Source: Micromonospora sp. U21
GTDB taxonomy: Bacteria; Actinomycetota; Actinomycetes; Mycobacteriales; Micromonosporaceae
DNA: 64,000 bases
Reading direction: 5' to 3'
Assembly (NCBI RefSeq): GCF_018070045.1
Contig: NZ_JAGPYK010000003.1
Span: 124,001 to 188,000 of the forward strand
Shown here: positions 35,474 to 44,987 of the stretch, one piece after another
How positions within the stretch are numbered: position 1 is the first letter of the stretch
Layout of the letters: each line of letters opens with the position of its first letter
Program-made: the position numbers and the translations under genes
Notes under the pieces: model-generated
Databases searched by the model: none
Told to the model about the DNA's origin: nothing
What the model saw: only the letters and a program-made list of their open reading frames with translations

Positions 35474-37531
35474 TCATGCGTCGATCGCCTCGCGGTCGAC
35501 GCGGTCGGCGGAGTCGATCAGCCAGTTGCGGCGCGGCTCGACCTTCTCCCCCATCAGCAGTTCGAGGATCCGCTCGGCGGCGTCCACGTCGTCGAGGGTG
35601 ATCCGGCGGACGGCGCGGGTGGCCGGGTTCATCGTGGTGTCCCACAACTCGTCGGCATCCATCTCACCGAGACCCTTGAAGCGCGGGATCGGGGTGACGA
35701 TCTGCTTGCCGGACTTCTCCAGCTTGCGGACCGTCGCCTCCATCTCGGCCTGGGTGTAGGTGTAGGTGGTCTGCGGGTTGCGCCCCTTGGTGGTGATCTT
35801 GTGCAGGGGTGGCATCGCGGCGTAGAGCCGGCCGGCCTCGATCAGCGGGCGCATGTACCGGGCGAAGAGGGTGATCAGCAGCGTGCGGATGTGGGCGCCG
35901 TCCACGTCCGCGTCGGCCATGATCAGCACCCGGCCGTAACGCAGTGCGGAGAGGTCGAAGGTGCGCCCCGAGCCGGCACCGAGCACCTGGACGATCGCCG
36001 CGCACTCGGCATTGTCCAGCACCTGCTGGAGGTTGGCCTTCTGCACATTGAGGATCTTGCCCCGGATCGGCAGCAGCGCCTGGTACTCCGAGGAGCGGGC
36101 CATGCGGCTCGTCCCGAGGGCGCTGTCGCCCTCGACGATGAACAGCTCGCTGCGGTCGATGCCGGTGGCGCGGCAGTCGACCAGCTTCGGCGGCATCGAC
36201 GCGCCCTCCAGGGCGGTCTTGCGCCGGGCGGCGTCCTTCTGCTGCTTCTGGGTGAGCCGGACCCGCGCCGCGTCGACGACCTTCTGCAGCACGGTGCGCG
36301 CCTCGGCCTTGGTGCGCTTGTCCTCCAGCCACGCCTTGAGGTGTGCCTCGACCAGGGTGTGGATCACCTTGGTGATGCCGGTGGTGGAGAGCTCGTCCTT
36401 GGTCTGCGAGGTGAACTGCGGCTCGGGGATGCGCACGTGCACGACCGCGGTCATCCCCTCCAGGACGTCGTCCAGGGTGGGCGGCTCCTCCTTGGCCTTG
36501 AGCAGGCCGCGGGTGTTGCGGATCGCGTCGGCGAGGGTGCGGACGAGGGCCCGCTCGAAGCCCTTGCGGTGCGTGCCGCCGTGCGCGTTGCGGATGGTGT
36601 TGGTGAAGCACTCGACGGTGCGCTCGTAGCCGGTGCCCCAGCGGAACGCCACCTCGACCTCGGCGCGGCGCTGCACGTTGGACTGCATGACGCCGTTGGC
36701 GTCGGCGGCGTTCTCCCGGTACGTCCCCTCGCCGGTGACGAGCAGGGTGCCGGACACCGGCCGGTCGCCGGCCGGGGCGAGGAACTCCACCATGTCGCTG
36801 AGCCCGTTGGGGTAGTGGAACTTCTCCTCGGCGGGCGCCTCGCCGGTCAGGTCGCGCAGAAGGTAGAGAACGCCGGGGACCAGGAAGGCGGTGTTGCGCA
36901 GCTTCATCCGGACCGTGTCGACGTCGAGTGCCGCGCCGGTCTCGAAGTAGCGGGCGTCGTGCCACCAGCGGATCGAGGTGCCGGTGGACTGCCTGCGCTT
37001 CATCGCGCCGACCACCTGGAGCCCGGGGCCGGCGGTGAACGGCGCGTCCGGCCCGTCGCCGTCGAAGATCCCCGGAACGCCGTGCCGGAAGGACATCGAG
37101 TGGATCTTGCCGGCCCGGCGGACCGTCACGTCGAACCGGCGGGACAGCGCATTGACCGCGGACGCGCCGACGCCGTGCAGGCCACCGGAGGTCTTGTAGC
37201 CGGAGCCGCCGAACTTGCCGCCCGCGTGCAGCCGGGTGAGCACCAGCTCGACGCCGGAGATGCCGGACTTGGCGTGCACGTCGGTGGGGATGCCGCGGCC
37301 GTCGTCGTCGACCTGCACCGAGCCGTCGGGGTGCAGCGTCACCTCGACGTGGGTGGCGTGGCCGGCGACACCCTCGTCGGTGGAGTTGTCGAGGATCTCG
37401 TTGACGAGGTGACCCACGCCACGGCTGTCGGTGGAACCGATGTACATGCCGGGCCGCTTGCGGACAGCGTCCAGCCCCTCAAGGTGGGTGAGGTCATCGG
37501 CCCCGTACAGGGTGTCAGGCTCTGCGGTCAA
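35474..37531 (-). CDS. parE: DNA topoisomerase IV subunit B
   Basis: 685 residues from a TTG at 37531, chosen since MTAEPDTLYGADDL then aligns with the usual short N-terminus and GGGGAG lies upstream; an open frame extends to a GTG at 37666 without support. GHKL ATPase motifs: NEILDNSTDEG, DDDGRGIPTD, GGLHGVGASAVNALS. Toprim motifs: EGDSALG and MADADVDGAHIRTLL; then PRFKGLGEMD. Length and absence of the large GyrB insertion favour ParE. It supplies ATP hydrolysis for topoisomerase IV. It is first in a two-gene operon with parC. Confidence 0.92.
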   Translation of the reverse strand: MTAEPDTLYGADDLTHLEGLDAVRKRPGMYIGSTDSRGVGHLVNEILDNSTDEGVAGHATHVEVTLHPDGSVQVDDDGRGIPTDVHAKSGISGVELVLTRLHAGGKFGGSGYKTSGGLHGVGASAVNALSRRFDVTVRRAGKIHSMSFRHGVPGIFDGDGPDAPFTAGPGLQVVGAMKRRQSTGTSIRWWHDARYFETGAALDVDTVRMKLRNTAFLVPGVLYLLRDLTGEAPAEEKFHYPNGLSDMVEFLAPAGDRPVSGTLLVTGEGTYRENAADANGVMQSNVQRRAEVEVAFRWGTGYERTVECFTNTIRNAHGGTHRKGFERALVRTLADAIRNTRGLLKAKEEPPTLDDVLEGMTAVVHVRIPEPQFTSQTKDELSTTGITKVIHTLVEAHLKAWLEDKRTKAEARTVLQKVVDAARVRLTQKQQKDAARRKTALEGASMPPKLVDCRATGIDRSELFIVEGDSALGTSRMARSSEYQALLPIRGKILNVQKANLQQVLDNAECAAIVQVLGAGSGRTFDLSALRYGRVLIMADADVDGAHIRTLLITLFARYMRPLIEAGRLYAAMPPLHKITTKGRNPQTTYTYTQAEMEATVRKLEKSGKQIVTPIPRFKGLGEMDADELWDTTMNPATRAVRRITLDDVDAAERILELLMGEKVEPRRNWLIDSADRVDREAIDA

Positions 37532-37807
37532 CTGGTCGTACTCCCCGGTCTCGGCGGTGTGCTGCCGGTCACCGGCGACATCAGCCGGCGTGGCGCGCCG
37601 CAGCGAGCCTAGCCCGAGGCTGAGACAACCCCCGGAGGACCTACGCGACCCGCCGTGCCTCGGCACCCGGACGTGAGCGAACGAACAGCCCGCCGCCAGC
37701 CTCAGTCCGGGCGGCCGGCGGTGATCACGGGGCCACCGACGGGCTGTTCAGCCACTACGCTGACCGACGATCGCGGCCGGCACGCACCGGCGCGGGGCGG
37801 GAGCGTC

Positions 37808-38473
37808 ATGAACGAGGACGAGGCGACCGGGCGGTTGGCCGCCGAGTCGCTGGCCACCGGCGACCCGACGGGCTGGTTCGAACGGCTCTACACCGAGGCG
37901 GGGCGCGGCGAGGCGGTCGTCCCGTGGGACCGGGACGCCCCGCACGGCCTGCTCGCCGAGTGGACCGCCGAGCGGCGCCCGATGGGGGCCGGCCGGCGGG
38001 CGGTCGTGGTCGGCTGCGGGTACGGGCGGGACGCCGAGCACGTCGCCGGGCTGGGCTTCGCCACGGTGGCCTTCGACATCTCGCCCACCGCGGTGGCCGC
38101 CGCCCACGACCGGCACCCCGTCTCGGCGGTCAACTACCGCGCCGCCGACCTGCTGGCCCCGCCAGCGGCCTGGCGACGGTCGTTCGACCTGGTGGTGGAG
38201 AGCATGACCGTGCAGGCGTTGCCCACCGAGATCCGGGCCGCCGCGATCGACGCGGTGGGTGAGCTGGTCGCGCCGGGCGGCACGCTGCTGGTGATCGCCG
38301 CCGGCCGCGCCGACGACGAGCCCACGCCGGCCGCGCCGCCGTGGCCGTTGACCCGCGCCGAGATCGACGCGTTCGGCGGCGCCGGGCTCGCGCCGCTGCG
38401 GGTGGAAGAGATCCAGGACCAGAGCGGGGTACGCCGCTGGCGCGCCGAGTTCCACCGCGGGCCGGTCCGGTGA
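37808..38473 (+). CDS. SAM-dependent methyltransferase, thiopurine-methyltransferase-like
   Basis: 221 residues from the ATG at 37808 (GGGAG upstream), preferred over longer openings. WFERLYTEAGRGEAVVPWDR followed by VVVGCGYGRDAEHVA (SAM site, near 68-82), AFDISPTAV and an ESMTVQALP block fit the TPMT/TehB-like group. The substrate is unknown; related proteins methylate thiols, selenium or small metabolites. It is divergent from parE with about 280 bp between, and stands alone. Confidence 0.82.
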   Translation: MNEDEATGRLAAESLATGDPTGWFERLYTEAGRGEAVVPWDRDAPHGLLAEWTAERRPMGAGRRAVVVGCGYGRDAEHVAGLGFATVAFDISPTAVAAAHDRHPVSAVNYRAADLLAPPAAWRRSFDLVVESMTVQALPTEIRAAAIDAVGELVAPGGTLLVIAAGRADDEPTPAAPPWPLTRAEIDAFGGAGLAPLRVEEIQDQSGVRRWRAEFHRGPVR

Positions 38474-38518
38474 ACGCGCCAACAGACCCGGGGTAGGACC
38501 AACCGTCAGGAGGCCAGC

Positions 38519-39220
38519 GTGGTGGATGAGACGACGGCTCGCGGCATTTCCCGGAGCGCCATCGGCACGCGGGCCCGACGGTGGCTCCTCGCGGGCACCC
38601 TGCTGGCGGGGCTGCTCGCCGCCATCGCCCTGACCGCCGCGATGGACCCCGCCGACCGCACGTTCGCCGGTCTCTCGGACACGGTCCAGAGCCTGATGTC
38701 GGTCGCGACGCCGCTCTTCGGCATCCTGCTGGTGCGCGACCTGCGACGGGCGCCCGACGCCGTCCGGGTCATCCCCACGGTGCTCGCGGTGGGGCTGCCG
38801 GCCGTCGTCATCGGCGTCGTCGGGGTGCTGATCTGCGCCGCGACGCTCGCCCTCACCCCGGCGGGCATCGCCGACGACCCGTGGCGGCACGCCGGGACCA
38901 TCGCGGTCGGCAGCGTGCTGGTGCAGATCGTCGCCGGGCTGGTGGGCACCGGGCTGGGCCTGCTGGTGCGGCCGCCCGTCGTCGCGTTCCTCGGCACCAT
39001 CGTGTTGCCGCTGGGCGTGTACGCGCTACTGGGCGCCGTGGACGCCCTCCGGCCCGCCCAGGCCTGGCTCACCCCGTACGGCAGCGTGCGCAACCTGCTC
39101 TCCGGGGACATGACCGTCCTGCGGTGGGCTCAGTGGCTCTGCGTACTCCTGATCTGGGGTGTCGGTCTGAACGCCGCCGGTGCGGCGCTGCTGGGGCGGC
39201 GCCGGCAGGCCGAGAGGTAG
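38519..39220 (+). CDS. ABC-2-like integral membrane protein
   Basis: 233 residues from a GTG with AGGAGG upstream. Six hydrophobic segments, a short polar N-terminus and loops such as DTVQSLMSVATPLFG and LTPYGSVRNLLSGDM, which resemble ABC-2-type permeases of actinobacteria. No ATPase gene is adjacent, so a transport role is uncertain. No signal peptide beyond the first helix. Confidence 0.65.
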   Translation: MVDETTARGISRSAIGTRARRWLLAGTLLAGLLAAIALTAAMDPADRTFAGLSDTVQSLMSVATPLFGILLVRDLRRAPDAVRVIPTVLAVGLPAVVIGVVGVLICAATLALTPAGIADDPWRHAGTIAVGSVLVQIVAGLVGTGLGLLVRPPVVAFLGTIVLPLGVYALLGAVDALRPAQAWLTPYGSVRNLLSGDMTVLRWAQWLCVLLIWGVGLNAAGAALLGRRRQAER

Positions 39221-39452
39221 GTCGGCCCGGCGCCACCGGCCCTCCGGGGTGCGGACCGGGCGGGGTGCCGTCGGTGGGCGCCGCGGCCAGCCGCTGTTGA
39301 CGCGGCCGCCGGCGGGCGGAGGCCGGACGGCACAGCCGCGTCGGCGTGTCATTCATCGAACGAATCTGTTGCGAGGCATTGACGCCCGTTGCACGCGGGT
39401 GATCTGATCGCGCTCTCAGAGAATCTTTCATCTTTCGATGGATGGGAGCCCC

Positions 39453-40709
39453 ATGGCCAGGTTCCGGCGTACCGCGCTCGCCGCGGCACTCACGATCGTC
39501 ACGGCGGGGCTGTCGACCGCTGTCGCGCTGCCCACCCCCGCGTCCGCCGCGCTGCCCACCGCCGCGGTGGCGCTCGGCGACAGCTTCATCAGCGGCGAAG
39601 GCGCCGGGGCGTACACCCCGGTCGTCGACGTCAACGGTGTCGCCCAGGGCTTCCCCGGCTGGACGGCGCCGAACAGCAACGCGTTCTTCTGCCACCGTTC
39701 GGCGAACGCCTCGTTGAACCAGGCCAACCTGCCCGGCATCCAGAACCGGTTCAACCTGGCCTGCTCGGGCGGCCAGCCACACGACATCGCCACCGCGTCC
39801 GGCGCGCGGGCCAACGGCCGCACGGTGGCCGCGCAGCTCGACCAGCTGCGCGCCGTCGCGCAGACCCAGGACATCGACCTGGTGCTGGTCGGCCTTGGTT
39901 CCAACAACAGCTCGTTCACCTTCGGCAGCGTGGCGGAGAAGTGCGCCAACCGGTTCATCGCCGACGCCTGGACGGGCTGGTGGGAGTTCTGGGCGTACCT
40001 GGGCGGCCCGGTGGAGCAGAAGCCGTGCAGCGACGCCGACCTGGCCACCGCCGCGCAGCTCAACGCCGCGACCGCGGAGACCACCGCCGCGGTACGACAG
40101 CTGCTGACCACCCTCGACCAGGTGGACGCGGACGGGCAGCACCGCATCGTGTTCCAGGACTACACCAACCCGTTGCCGATGGACCTCAACGCGACGTTCC
40201 ACACCGAGGACGGCCGGGACGACACCCGGGACAAGTTCCGTGACCTGGGCGCCGAGCGGTACGCGGCCGGTTGCCCGATCCACCGGGCCAGCCTGATGCC
40301 CGGACACCGCTTCTCGCAGGGTCTCGGCACCCTGGTGAAGTCCACCCGGGACACTCTGGCCGCCGAGTTGCCCGCCGCCGACCTGGTCTACCTCAACGTG
40401 CAGCGGGCCTTCGACGGCGCGCGGCTGTGCGAGTCGTCGACCAGCCCGACCGGCGCGCTGGCCACCCCGATCCGGCTCCAGGACAGCCCGAACGGCACCT
40501 TCGTCACCAGCCTCTCCGGCAAGGACAAGATCGCCATCCAGCGCATCGCCAACACCTGCGTCAGCTACTTCCAGACCTGTCAGGAGTCGTGGCACCCGAA
40601 CGCCACCGGGCACCAGGTGCTCGGCCAGTGCCTCAGCGGCGCCGCCACCACCAGCGCCCGGGCCGTGGCCTGCGTCCGGGCCGGCAACGGCACGATCTCC
40701 GTCTCCTGA
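39453..40709 (+). CDS. Secreted SGNH-fold hydrolase (GDSL lipase/esterase-like)
   Basis: 418 residues from the ATG at 39453 (GGGAG upstream). A Sec signal peptide spans about 1-32 (ends PTPASA). Block I is VALGDSFISGEGAG with Ser44. A GLGSNN segment matches block III, and WHPNATGH near residue 380 supplies the catalytic His of block V. Several paired cysteines suggest disulfides in an extracellular enzyme. Similar actinomycete proteins are lipases or esterases; the substrate is unknown. A strong terminator follows. Confidence 0.85.
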   Translation: MARFRRTALAAALTIVTAGLSTAVALPTPASAALPTAAVALGDSFISGEGAGAYTPVVDVNGVAQGFPGWTAPNSNAFFCHRSANASLNQANLPGIQNRFNLACSGGQPHDIATASGARANGRTVAAQLDQLRAVAQTQDIDLVLVGLGSNNSSFTFGSVAEKCANRFIADAWTGWWEFWAYLGGPVEQKPCSDADLATAAQLNAATAETTAAVRQLLTTLDQVDADGQHRIVFQDYTNPLPMDLNATFHTEDGRDDTRDKFRDLGAERYAAGCPIHRASLMPGHRFSQGLGTLVKSTRDTLAAELPAADLVYLNVQRAFDGARLCESSTSPTGALATPIRLQDSPNGTFVTSLSGKDKIAIQRIANTCVSYFQTCQESWHPNATGHQVLGQCLSGAATTSARAVACVRAGNGTISVS

Positions 40710-40722
40710 CCGGAAGCGTCAT

Positions 40723-40752
40723 CGGAGGCCCCGCCATGCGGCGGGGCCTCCG
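40723..40752 (+). terminator. 13-bp hairpin terminator after the SGNH hydrolase gene
   Basis: CGGAGGCCCCGCC (40723-40735), loop ATGC, exact complement 40740-40752, 14 bp past the stop codon. Confidence 0.8.
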
Positions 40753-40822
40753 TCGCGTCCGGACAGACCGGCACGGGCAGCGTCGGCTACCCGCCGGTAA
40801 CGTCGGCCCGTAAGCTGGGCCG

Positions 40823-41686
40823 GTGAACGGGGACACGGAGTACGCGCAGGAGTTCGTCGACGTCGACGGCGCTCGGCTCGGCGTGCAGGTGTATCCGGAG
40901 CCGGCCGGACCGGCGGGCGCGCCGATGGTGGTGATCTGGCCGGCGATGGGGGTCCGGGCCCGCTACTACCGGCCGTTCGCGGCCGCGCTGCGCGCCGCCG
41001 GGCTGGCGGTCGTCGTCGCCGACCTCCGCGGCACCGGGACGAGCACGCCCGCGCCGAGCCGCGCCGACCGGCACGGCTACAGCGAGCTGGCCGGCGACGT
41101 CGGCACCGTGCTGGCCGCGCTCAAGCCACGGCTGGACGGGCGTACCCGGCTGCTGCTGGGGCACTCGCTCGGCGGGCAGGCCGCGCTGCTGCACCTCGCC
41201 CTGCACGGCGGTGACGCGGTCGACGGGCTGGCGCTGGTCGCGGTCGGCGTCCCCTACTGGCGAAGCTATCCGGGCCGGCGCGGCCTCGGCGTGCTGCCGT
41301 ACACCCAGGGGATCGCCGCGACCGCGGCACTGCTCGGAGTCTGGCCGGGCTGGGGTTTCGGCGGCCGGCAGGCGCGCGGGGTGATCAGAGACTGGGCGCA
41401 CACCGCGCGGACCGGCCGTTTCCCCCAGCTGGACGGCACGGACACCGAGGCGGCGGTGCGCGCGGTACGAACCCCGGTGCTGGCGGTCAGTGTGGACGAC
41501 GACCAGTACACGCCGCACGAGTCGATGGACCACCTCTGCGCGAAGCTCGCCGTGGCGCCGCTGACCCGGGAGCGGTACACGGTGGCGCAGGCCGGCGCGG
41601 CGCTGGACCACTTCACCTGGGTCCGCGCGGGCGCCCCGCTCGCACAGCGGGTCGCCCGCTTCGCCGGCGACCTGCCGCGCCGCTGA
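40823..41686 (+). CDS. Alpha/beta-fold hydrolase (S33/lysophospholipase-like)
   Basis: 287 residues from a GTG. Ser115 lies in LLGHSLGGQA; the acid is probable in VSVDDDQYTPHES and the His in AALDHFTWVR. The oxyanion motif is the less common VIWPAMGV rather than HG. Cytoplasmic, with no signal peptide. Similar to actinobacterial hydrolases annotated as serine aminopeptidase-like; the substrate is unknown. Confidence 0.83.
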   Translation: MNGDTEYAQEFVDVDGARLGVQVYPEPAGPAGAPMVVIWPAMGVRARYYRPFAAALRAAGLAVVVADLRGTGTSTPAPSRADRHGYSELAGDVGTVLAALKPRLDGRTRLLLGHSLGGQAALLHLALHGGDAVDGLALVAVGVPYWRSYPGRRGLGVLPYTQGIAATAALLGVWPGWGFGGRQARGVIRDWAHTARTGRFPQLDGTDTEAAVRAVRTPVLAVSVDDDQYTPHESMDHLCAKLAVAPLTRERYTVAQAGAALDHFTWVRAGAPLAQRVARFAGDLPRR

Positions 41687-41725
41687 TAGATGCCGGCCGG
41701 TTGCCGCGTGGCCCGGCCGGCCCGC

Positions 41726-41896
41726 TCACTCGTCCTGATCCAGCGGCACCAGGTCGCCGTCGCGCTCCACCCGGACCTCACCGTGGTCCTTGCGCGGCGG
41801 GACCTGCGCGGTGTTCTTCTTCGGGTCGTTGTCCGGGTGCATGAGCACCGCGTCGGTGGTGGCGGTCTTCTCCCGGCTCTCCTCCGGCTGCGACAT
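41726..41896 (-). CDS. Small acidic/charged hypothetical protein (56 aa)
   Basis: ATG at 41896 with GAGGGGAACGGG upstream; translation begins MSQPEESREKTATTD and ends LVPLDQDE. Highly charged, with no hydrophobic segment and likely disordered. The clean ribosome site, codon use and lack of a competing gene support it. It converges on the hydrolase gene, and 42094 on the other strand diverges from it. Function unknown. Confidence 0.6.
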   Translation of the reverse strand: MSQPEESREKTATTDAVLMHPDNDPKKNTAQVPPRKDHGEVRVERDGDLVPLDQDE

Positions 41897-42093
41897 CCCG
41901 TTCCCCTCTCGGTCAGCGTCCGTCGAGATCTACCCACCACGGACCGGACGACTCCTGCCGGCGACGTTGCGACAACCCAGGGCCGGGATGTCTCCGAAGT
42001 ACCGGATGCGGCGCGGATCGGCCAGCCAGGGACGGGGTTAGCCGCCCGGGCGGCGGGTAAGCCGCAGCGCCCGACACGGCGGAAGGGGATCAG

Positions 42094-42723
42094 ATGTCCG
42101 AACGGCATACCGCACTGCGCTCGATGCACGATCTGGGTCTGGCGGCCTGGTTCGGCGGCTCCCTCATGGGAGCGCTCGGCGTCAACGGCGCGGCGGCGAA
42201 GATCAGCGACTCCACCCAGCGGCTCCCGGCCGCCTCGGCCGGATGGTCCAAGTGGACCCCGGTCAACGCGGCCGCGATCGGCGCCCACCTGGCCGGGGCG
42301 GTCGGTGAGCTGGTGACGGAGAGCCCACGGGTGGCCGCTCAGTCAGGTGTCGCCCGGGCCAGCACAATCAAGACGGCGCTGACGATCGGCGCGCTCGCGG
42401 TGACCGGCTACAGCCGGTTGATCGGCATGCGGTTGGAGAAGGCGGGCGCCCCACCGGTGAACGGCGCCACCGAGCCGAACCACCAGACTCCGGCCAGCGT
42501 GGCCGCTTCCCAGCGGCAGATGAAGCTGCTCCAGTGGGCCATCCCGGCACTGACCGGGACCCTGGTGGTGGTCACCGCGTACATGGGTGAGCAGCAGAAA
42601 CCCGGCGAGGTGTTCCGGGGGATGCTCGGCCGGGCCGGCATGCTCAAGAGCGCCCCGAAGGGGATGGCCAAGATGGCGGGCATGGGCGCCGGCAAGCGGC
42701 AGATGGCGATGGCCGGGCGCTGA
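42094..42723 (+). CDS. Conserved-type hypothetical membrane-associated protein
   Basis: 209 residues from an ATG with GGAAGGGGATCAG upstream. Two or three weak hydrophobic stretches are visible (LAAWFGGSLMGALGV; IKTALTIGALAVTGY; WAIPALTGTLVVVTAYMG), the last being the best helix, and the C-terminus is Met/Gly/Lys-rich. I recognise no domain. Stands alone in a group of small plus-strand genes. Confidence 0.65.
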   Translation: MSERHTALRSMHDLGLAAWFGGSLMGALGVNGAAAKISDSTQRLPAASAGWSKWTPVNAAAIGAHLAGAVGELVTESPRVAAQSGVARASTIKTALTIGALAVTGYSRLIGMRLEKAGAPPVNGATEPNHQTPASVAASQRQMKLLQWAIPALTGTLVVVTAYMGEQQKPGEVFRGMLGRAGMLKSAPKGMAKMAGMGAGKRQMAMAGR

Positions 42724-42885
42724 GCGCCGGGCTGGCCGGCGTCCCGCCGGGCACCTCGACGGCGGGGCGCCGACCGGCTCTGCGCCGCCGTTGCGACGGG
42801 GCAGGGCGTGCGACCGGGCGAGCCAGACCGGCCCGGGGAGGGCAATCGTCCGTCGGTAGCGGCGGACCTGACGAGCGGGGTGGCC

Positions 42886-43257
42886 ATGACGGCGCACGAC
42901 GGACCCAGAGGCAGCGGCGACCCGCTGCAGCCGGAGGCGGTCGAACCGTGGAAGACCAGAGACGGCTTCGATTCCGAGCCGCCCTGGGGCGTGGACGAGG
43001 ACTCTCCGATGGACGAGGGCAGCGAGGAGACGGCGGTGCCCGAGGGGCGGCGCGGCGAGCGCCGCGCCGGCGCTCAAGCGGGCCGGTCCGGCCCGGCCGG
43101 TCGGCACGGCTTCGGCTCGGTGGAGCCCACCCGTACCACTTCGGCCGGACCGGGCGCGCCCCCGGACCCGGCGCCCAGCCGTCGGTCCTTCCCGGACGAT
43201 GCGGACATCGACGAGCGGGCCGAGGACGCGCTGCGGACCCGAGGGCGGCGCTCCTAG
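42886..43257 (+). CDS. Hypothetical hydrophilic, probably disordered protein
   Basis: 123 residues from the ATG at 42886 with GGGG upstream; a GTG 78 bp earlier is possible. Rich in Gly, Pro, Arg, Asp and Glu, without hydrophobic core, ending in DIDERAEDALRTRGRRS. No family recognised. The start and reality are moderately supported. Confidence 0.45.
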   Translation: MTAHDGPRGSGDPLQPEAVEPWKTRDGFDSEPPWGVDEDSPMDEGSEETAVPEGRRGERRAGAQAGRSGPAGRHGFGSVEPTRTTSAGPGAPPDPAPSRRSFPDDADIDERAEDALRTRGRRS

Positions 43258-43320
43258 CGGCGCCGACGCCGCACACCGAGCGTCTGCCCGATCGGCATCT
43301 GGGTGCCGGACGTGCGAGCG

Positions 43321-44250
43321 TCAGCCGGTCGACGTGGCACGGGCCGGTACGGTCTGCCGCTCGGGCTCGACTCCGAGAATGTTCTCGGTGAGCAACTGCG
43401 CCAGCCGGGTGGCGTCGCGCTGGGCCTGACCGGCGCAGCAGTTGTTGAACAGCACGTGCAGCTCGTCGGCCGAGGCGGCCAGCTCGGCCAGCAGCCCGGC
43501 CCAGTGCCGCAGCTCCTCATCGGCGTACGCGTAGCGGAACTTGTCCTGCTTGTCGCCGTCGCGCCAGGCGTCGCTGTGGCCGTGGAACCGGACGATCGCC
43601 GGCTCCGCCGTGGTGGTCAGGATCGGCGGCACCGACGACGGGTGGCCCTGCGGCATGTCGACGCAGACCAGCGAGAGGTCGTGCGCGCGCAGGAGGTCCA
43701 TCGTGACGGGTGTGGCCTCTTCGTCGAACCAGGACCCGTGCCGCAGCTCCACGGCGACCCGCCACGGACGGCATCGCTGCGCCAGCTCGGCGATCCGGCG
43801 TTCGGCGGCGGCGCTGCGTACCAGCCATGGCGGAAACTGCAGCAGCACCACGCCCAGCTTGCCGTCCACCGCGATCGGGTCCAGTGCCGCCCGGAACCGG
43901 GACCACAGCTCGTCGTACGCGCGCTCCGGTAGGTCGCGGCGACGGATCCGGCTCGGGCCGGCGGCCGGGCGCAGGTCGCGGGGCAGCGCGGCGACGGGCG
44001 TCGGGTGACCGGTGAAGAGGCTGAACGCCTTGACGTCGAAGGTGAAGTCGGCCGGTGTGGCGTCGACCCAGCCCTGCGTGATCTCCGGCGCGGGGATCGC
44101 GTAGTAGGAGGTGTCCACCTCGACCAGCGGAAACCGGCCGGCGTAGTAGGCCAGTCGGCCGGCTGGGGTGTTGGCCGAGCGCGGGTACCACCCGGAGCGC
44201 AGCAGCGACTGGTCGGCCCAGGATGACGTGCCCACCTTAATCACACCCAT
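43321..44250 (-). CDS. DUF72 family protein
   Basis: 309 residues from the ATG at 44250 that begins MGVIKVGTSSWAD, the standard DUF72 N-terminus; a longer opening exists. Further family blocks: YYAGRFPLVEVDTSYYAIP, LGVVLLQFPPWL, VAVELRHGSWF and FNNCCAGQAQRDA near the end. The fold is a TIM barrel; no biochemical role is established. Transcribed convergently with the preceding hypothetical gene. Confidence 0.87.
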   Translation of the reverse strand: MGVIKVGTSSWADQSLLRSGWYPRSANTPAGRLAYYAGRFPLVEVDTSYYAIPAPEITQGWVDATPADFTFDVKAFSLFTGHPTPVAALPRDLRPAAGPSRIRRRDLPERAYDELWSRFRAALDPIAVDGKLGVVLLQFPPWLVRSAAAERRIAELAQRCRPWRVAVELRHGSWFDEEATPVTMDLLRAHDLSLVCVDMPQGHPSSVPPILTTTAEPAIVRFHGHSDAWRDGDKQDKFRYAYADEELRHWAGLLAELAASADELHVLFNNCCAGQAQRDATRLAQLLTENILGVEPERQTVPARATSTG

Positions 44251-44380
44251 GTTGTTCAGTGGACCGCCCCGCGCCCGGATCGGCAACCGGTGGCGGTCCG
44301 CGCGGTCGTCGTGTCGGTCCGGAATTGTCGGTGCCCCCTCCTACGCTGGCGTCGAGCGACATCGACGGAGAGGCGGCACC

Positions 44381-44884
44381 ATGACCAGCACCGAGCAGCT
44401 CACCGGGGAGCGGGCCGACCTGCTGCAGACGCTGCGCCGACACCGGGGTTTCCTCCTGCACACCGTCGGCGGGCTGACCGACGAGCAGGCGGCCAGCCGC
44501 AGCACCGCCAGCGAGCTCTGCCTCGGCGGTCTCATCAAGCACGTGGCCGGCTGCGAGGAGCGGTGGATGCGCTTCGCCGTCGGCGGCGCGGAGGCGATGC
44601 AGCGCGAGGCGGTCGACTGGGCCGGCCAGTTCCGGATGTCGCGGGGCGAGACCCTGGCCGGGTTGGTCGAGCGGTTCCGGCAGGTCGCCGACCAGACCGA
44701 CGAGCTGATCGCCACCCTCGACCTGGACGCGGCGCACCCGCTGCCACAGGCGCCCTGGTTCGAACCGGGGGCGAGCTGGACGGTCCGCCGGGTGCTGCTG
44801 CACCTGATCGCCGAGACGTCTCAGCACGCCGGGCACGCCGACATCCTGCGCGAGGAGATCGACGGCGCCAAGACCATGGGCTGA
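44381..44884 (+). CDS. DinB/DUF664-type protein
   Basis: 167 residues from an ATG with GGAGAGG upstream. Four-helix DinB-like pattern: LLQTLRRHRGFLLHTVGGLTDEQAASR, GGLIKHVAGCEERW (His metal ligand) and LLHLIAETSQHAGHADILRE (two further His). Members bind a metal and some use mycothiol as thiol cofactor. It is divergent from the DUF72 gene. Substrate unknown. Confidence 0.87.
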   Translation: MTSTEQLTGERADLLQTLRRHRGFLLHTVGGLTDEQAASRSTASELCLGGLIKHVAGCEERWMRFAVGGAEAMQREAVDWAGQFRMSRGETLAGLVERFRQVADQTDELIATLDLDAAHPLPQAPWFEPGASWTVRRVLLHLIAETSQHAGHADILREEIDGAKTMG

Positions 44885-44987
44885 GCGGGCCCGGCTCGGC
44901 GGTCCCCACCGTCCACCTCGCGCGTCACGCCGGTCCCCTGCGGCCGGATGTGACAGCGCGCAGGTGAGCGGCGCTGAGGGACACGAG

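Noticed and set aside
35801..37612. 603-codon open frame antisense to parE
   Set aside because: Shadow frame; the parE product has all ATPase and Toprim motifs.
39377..39406. TTGACG/TCTGAT promoter before the SGNH hydrolase gene
   Set aside because: 18-bp spacing is acceptable but the -10 is poor; not reported as a feature.
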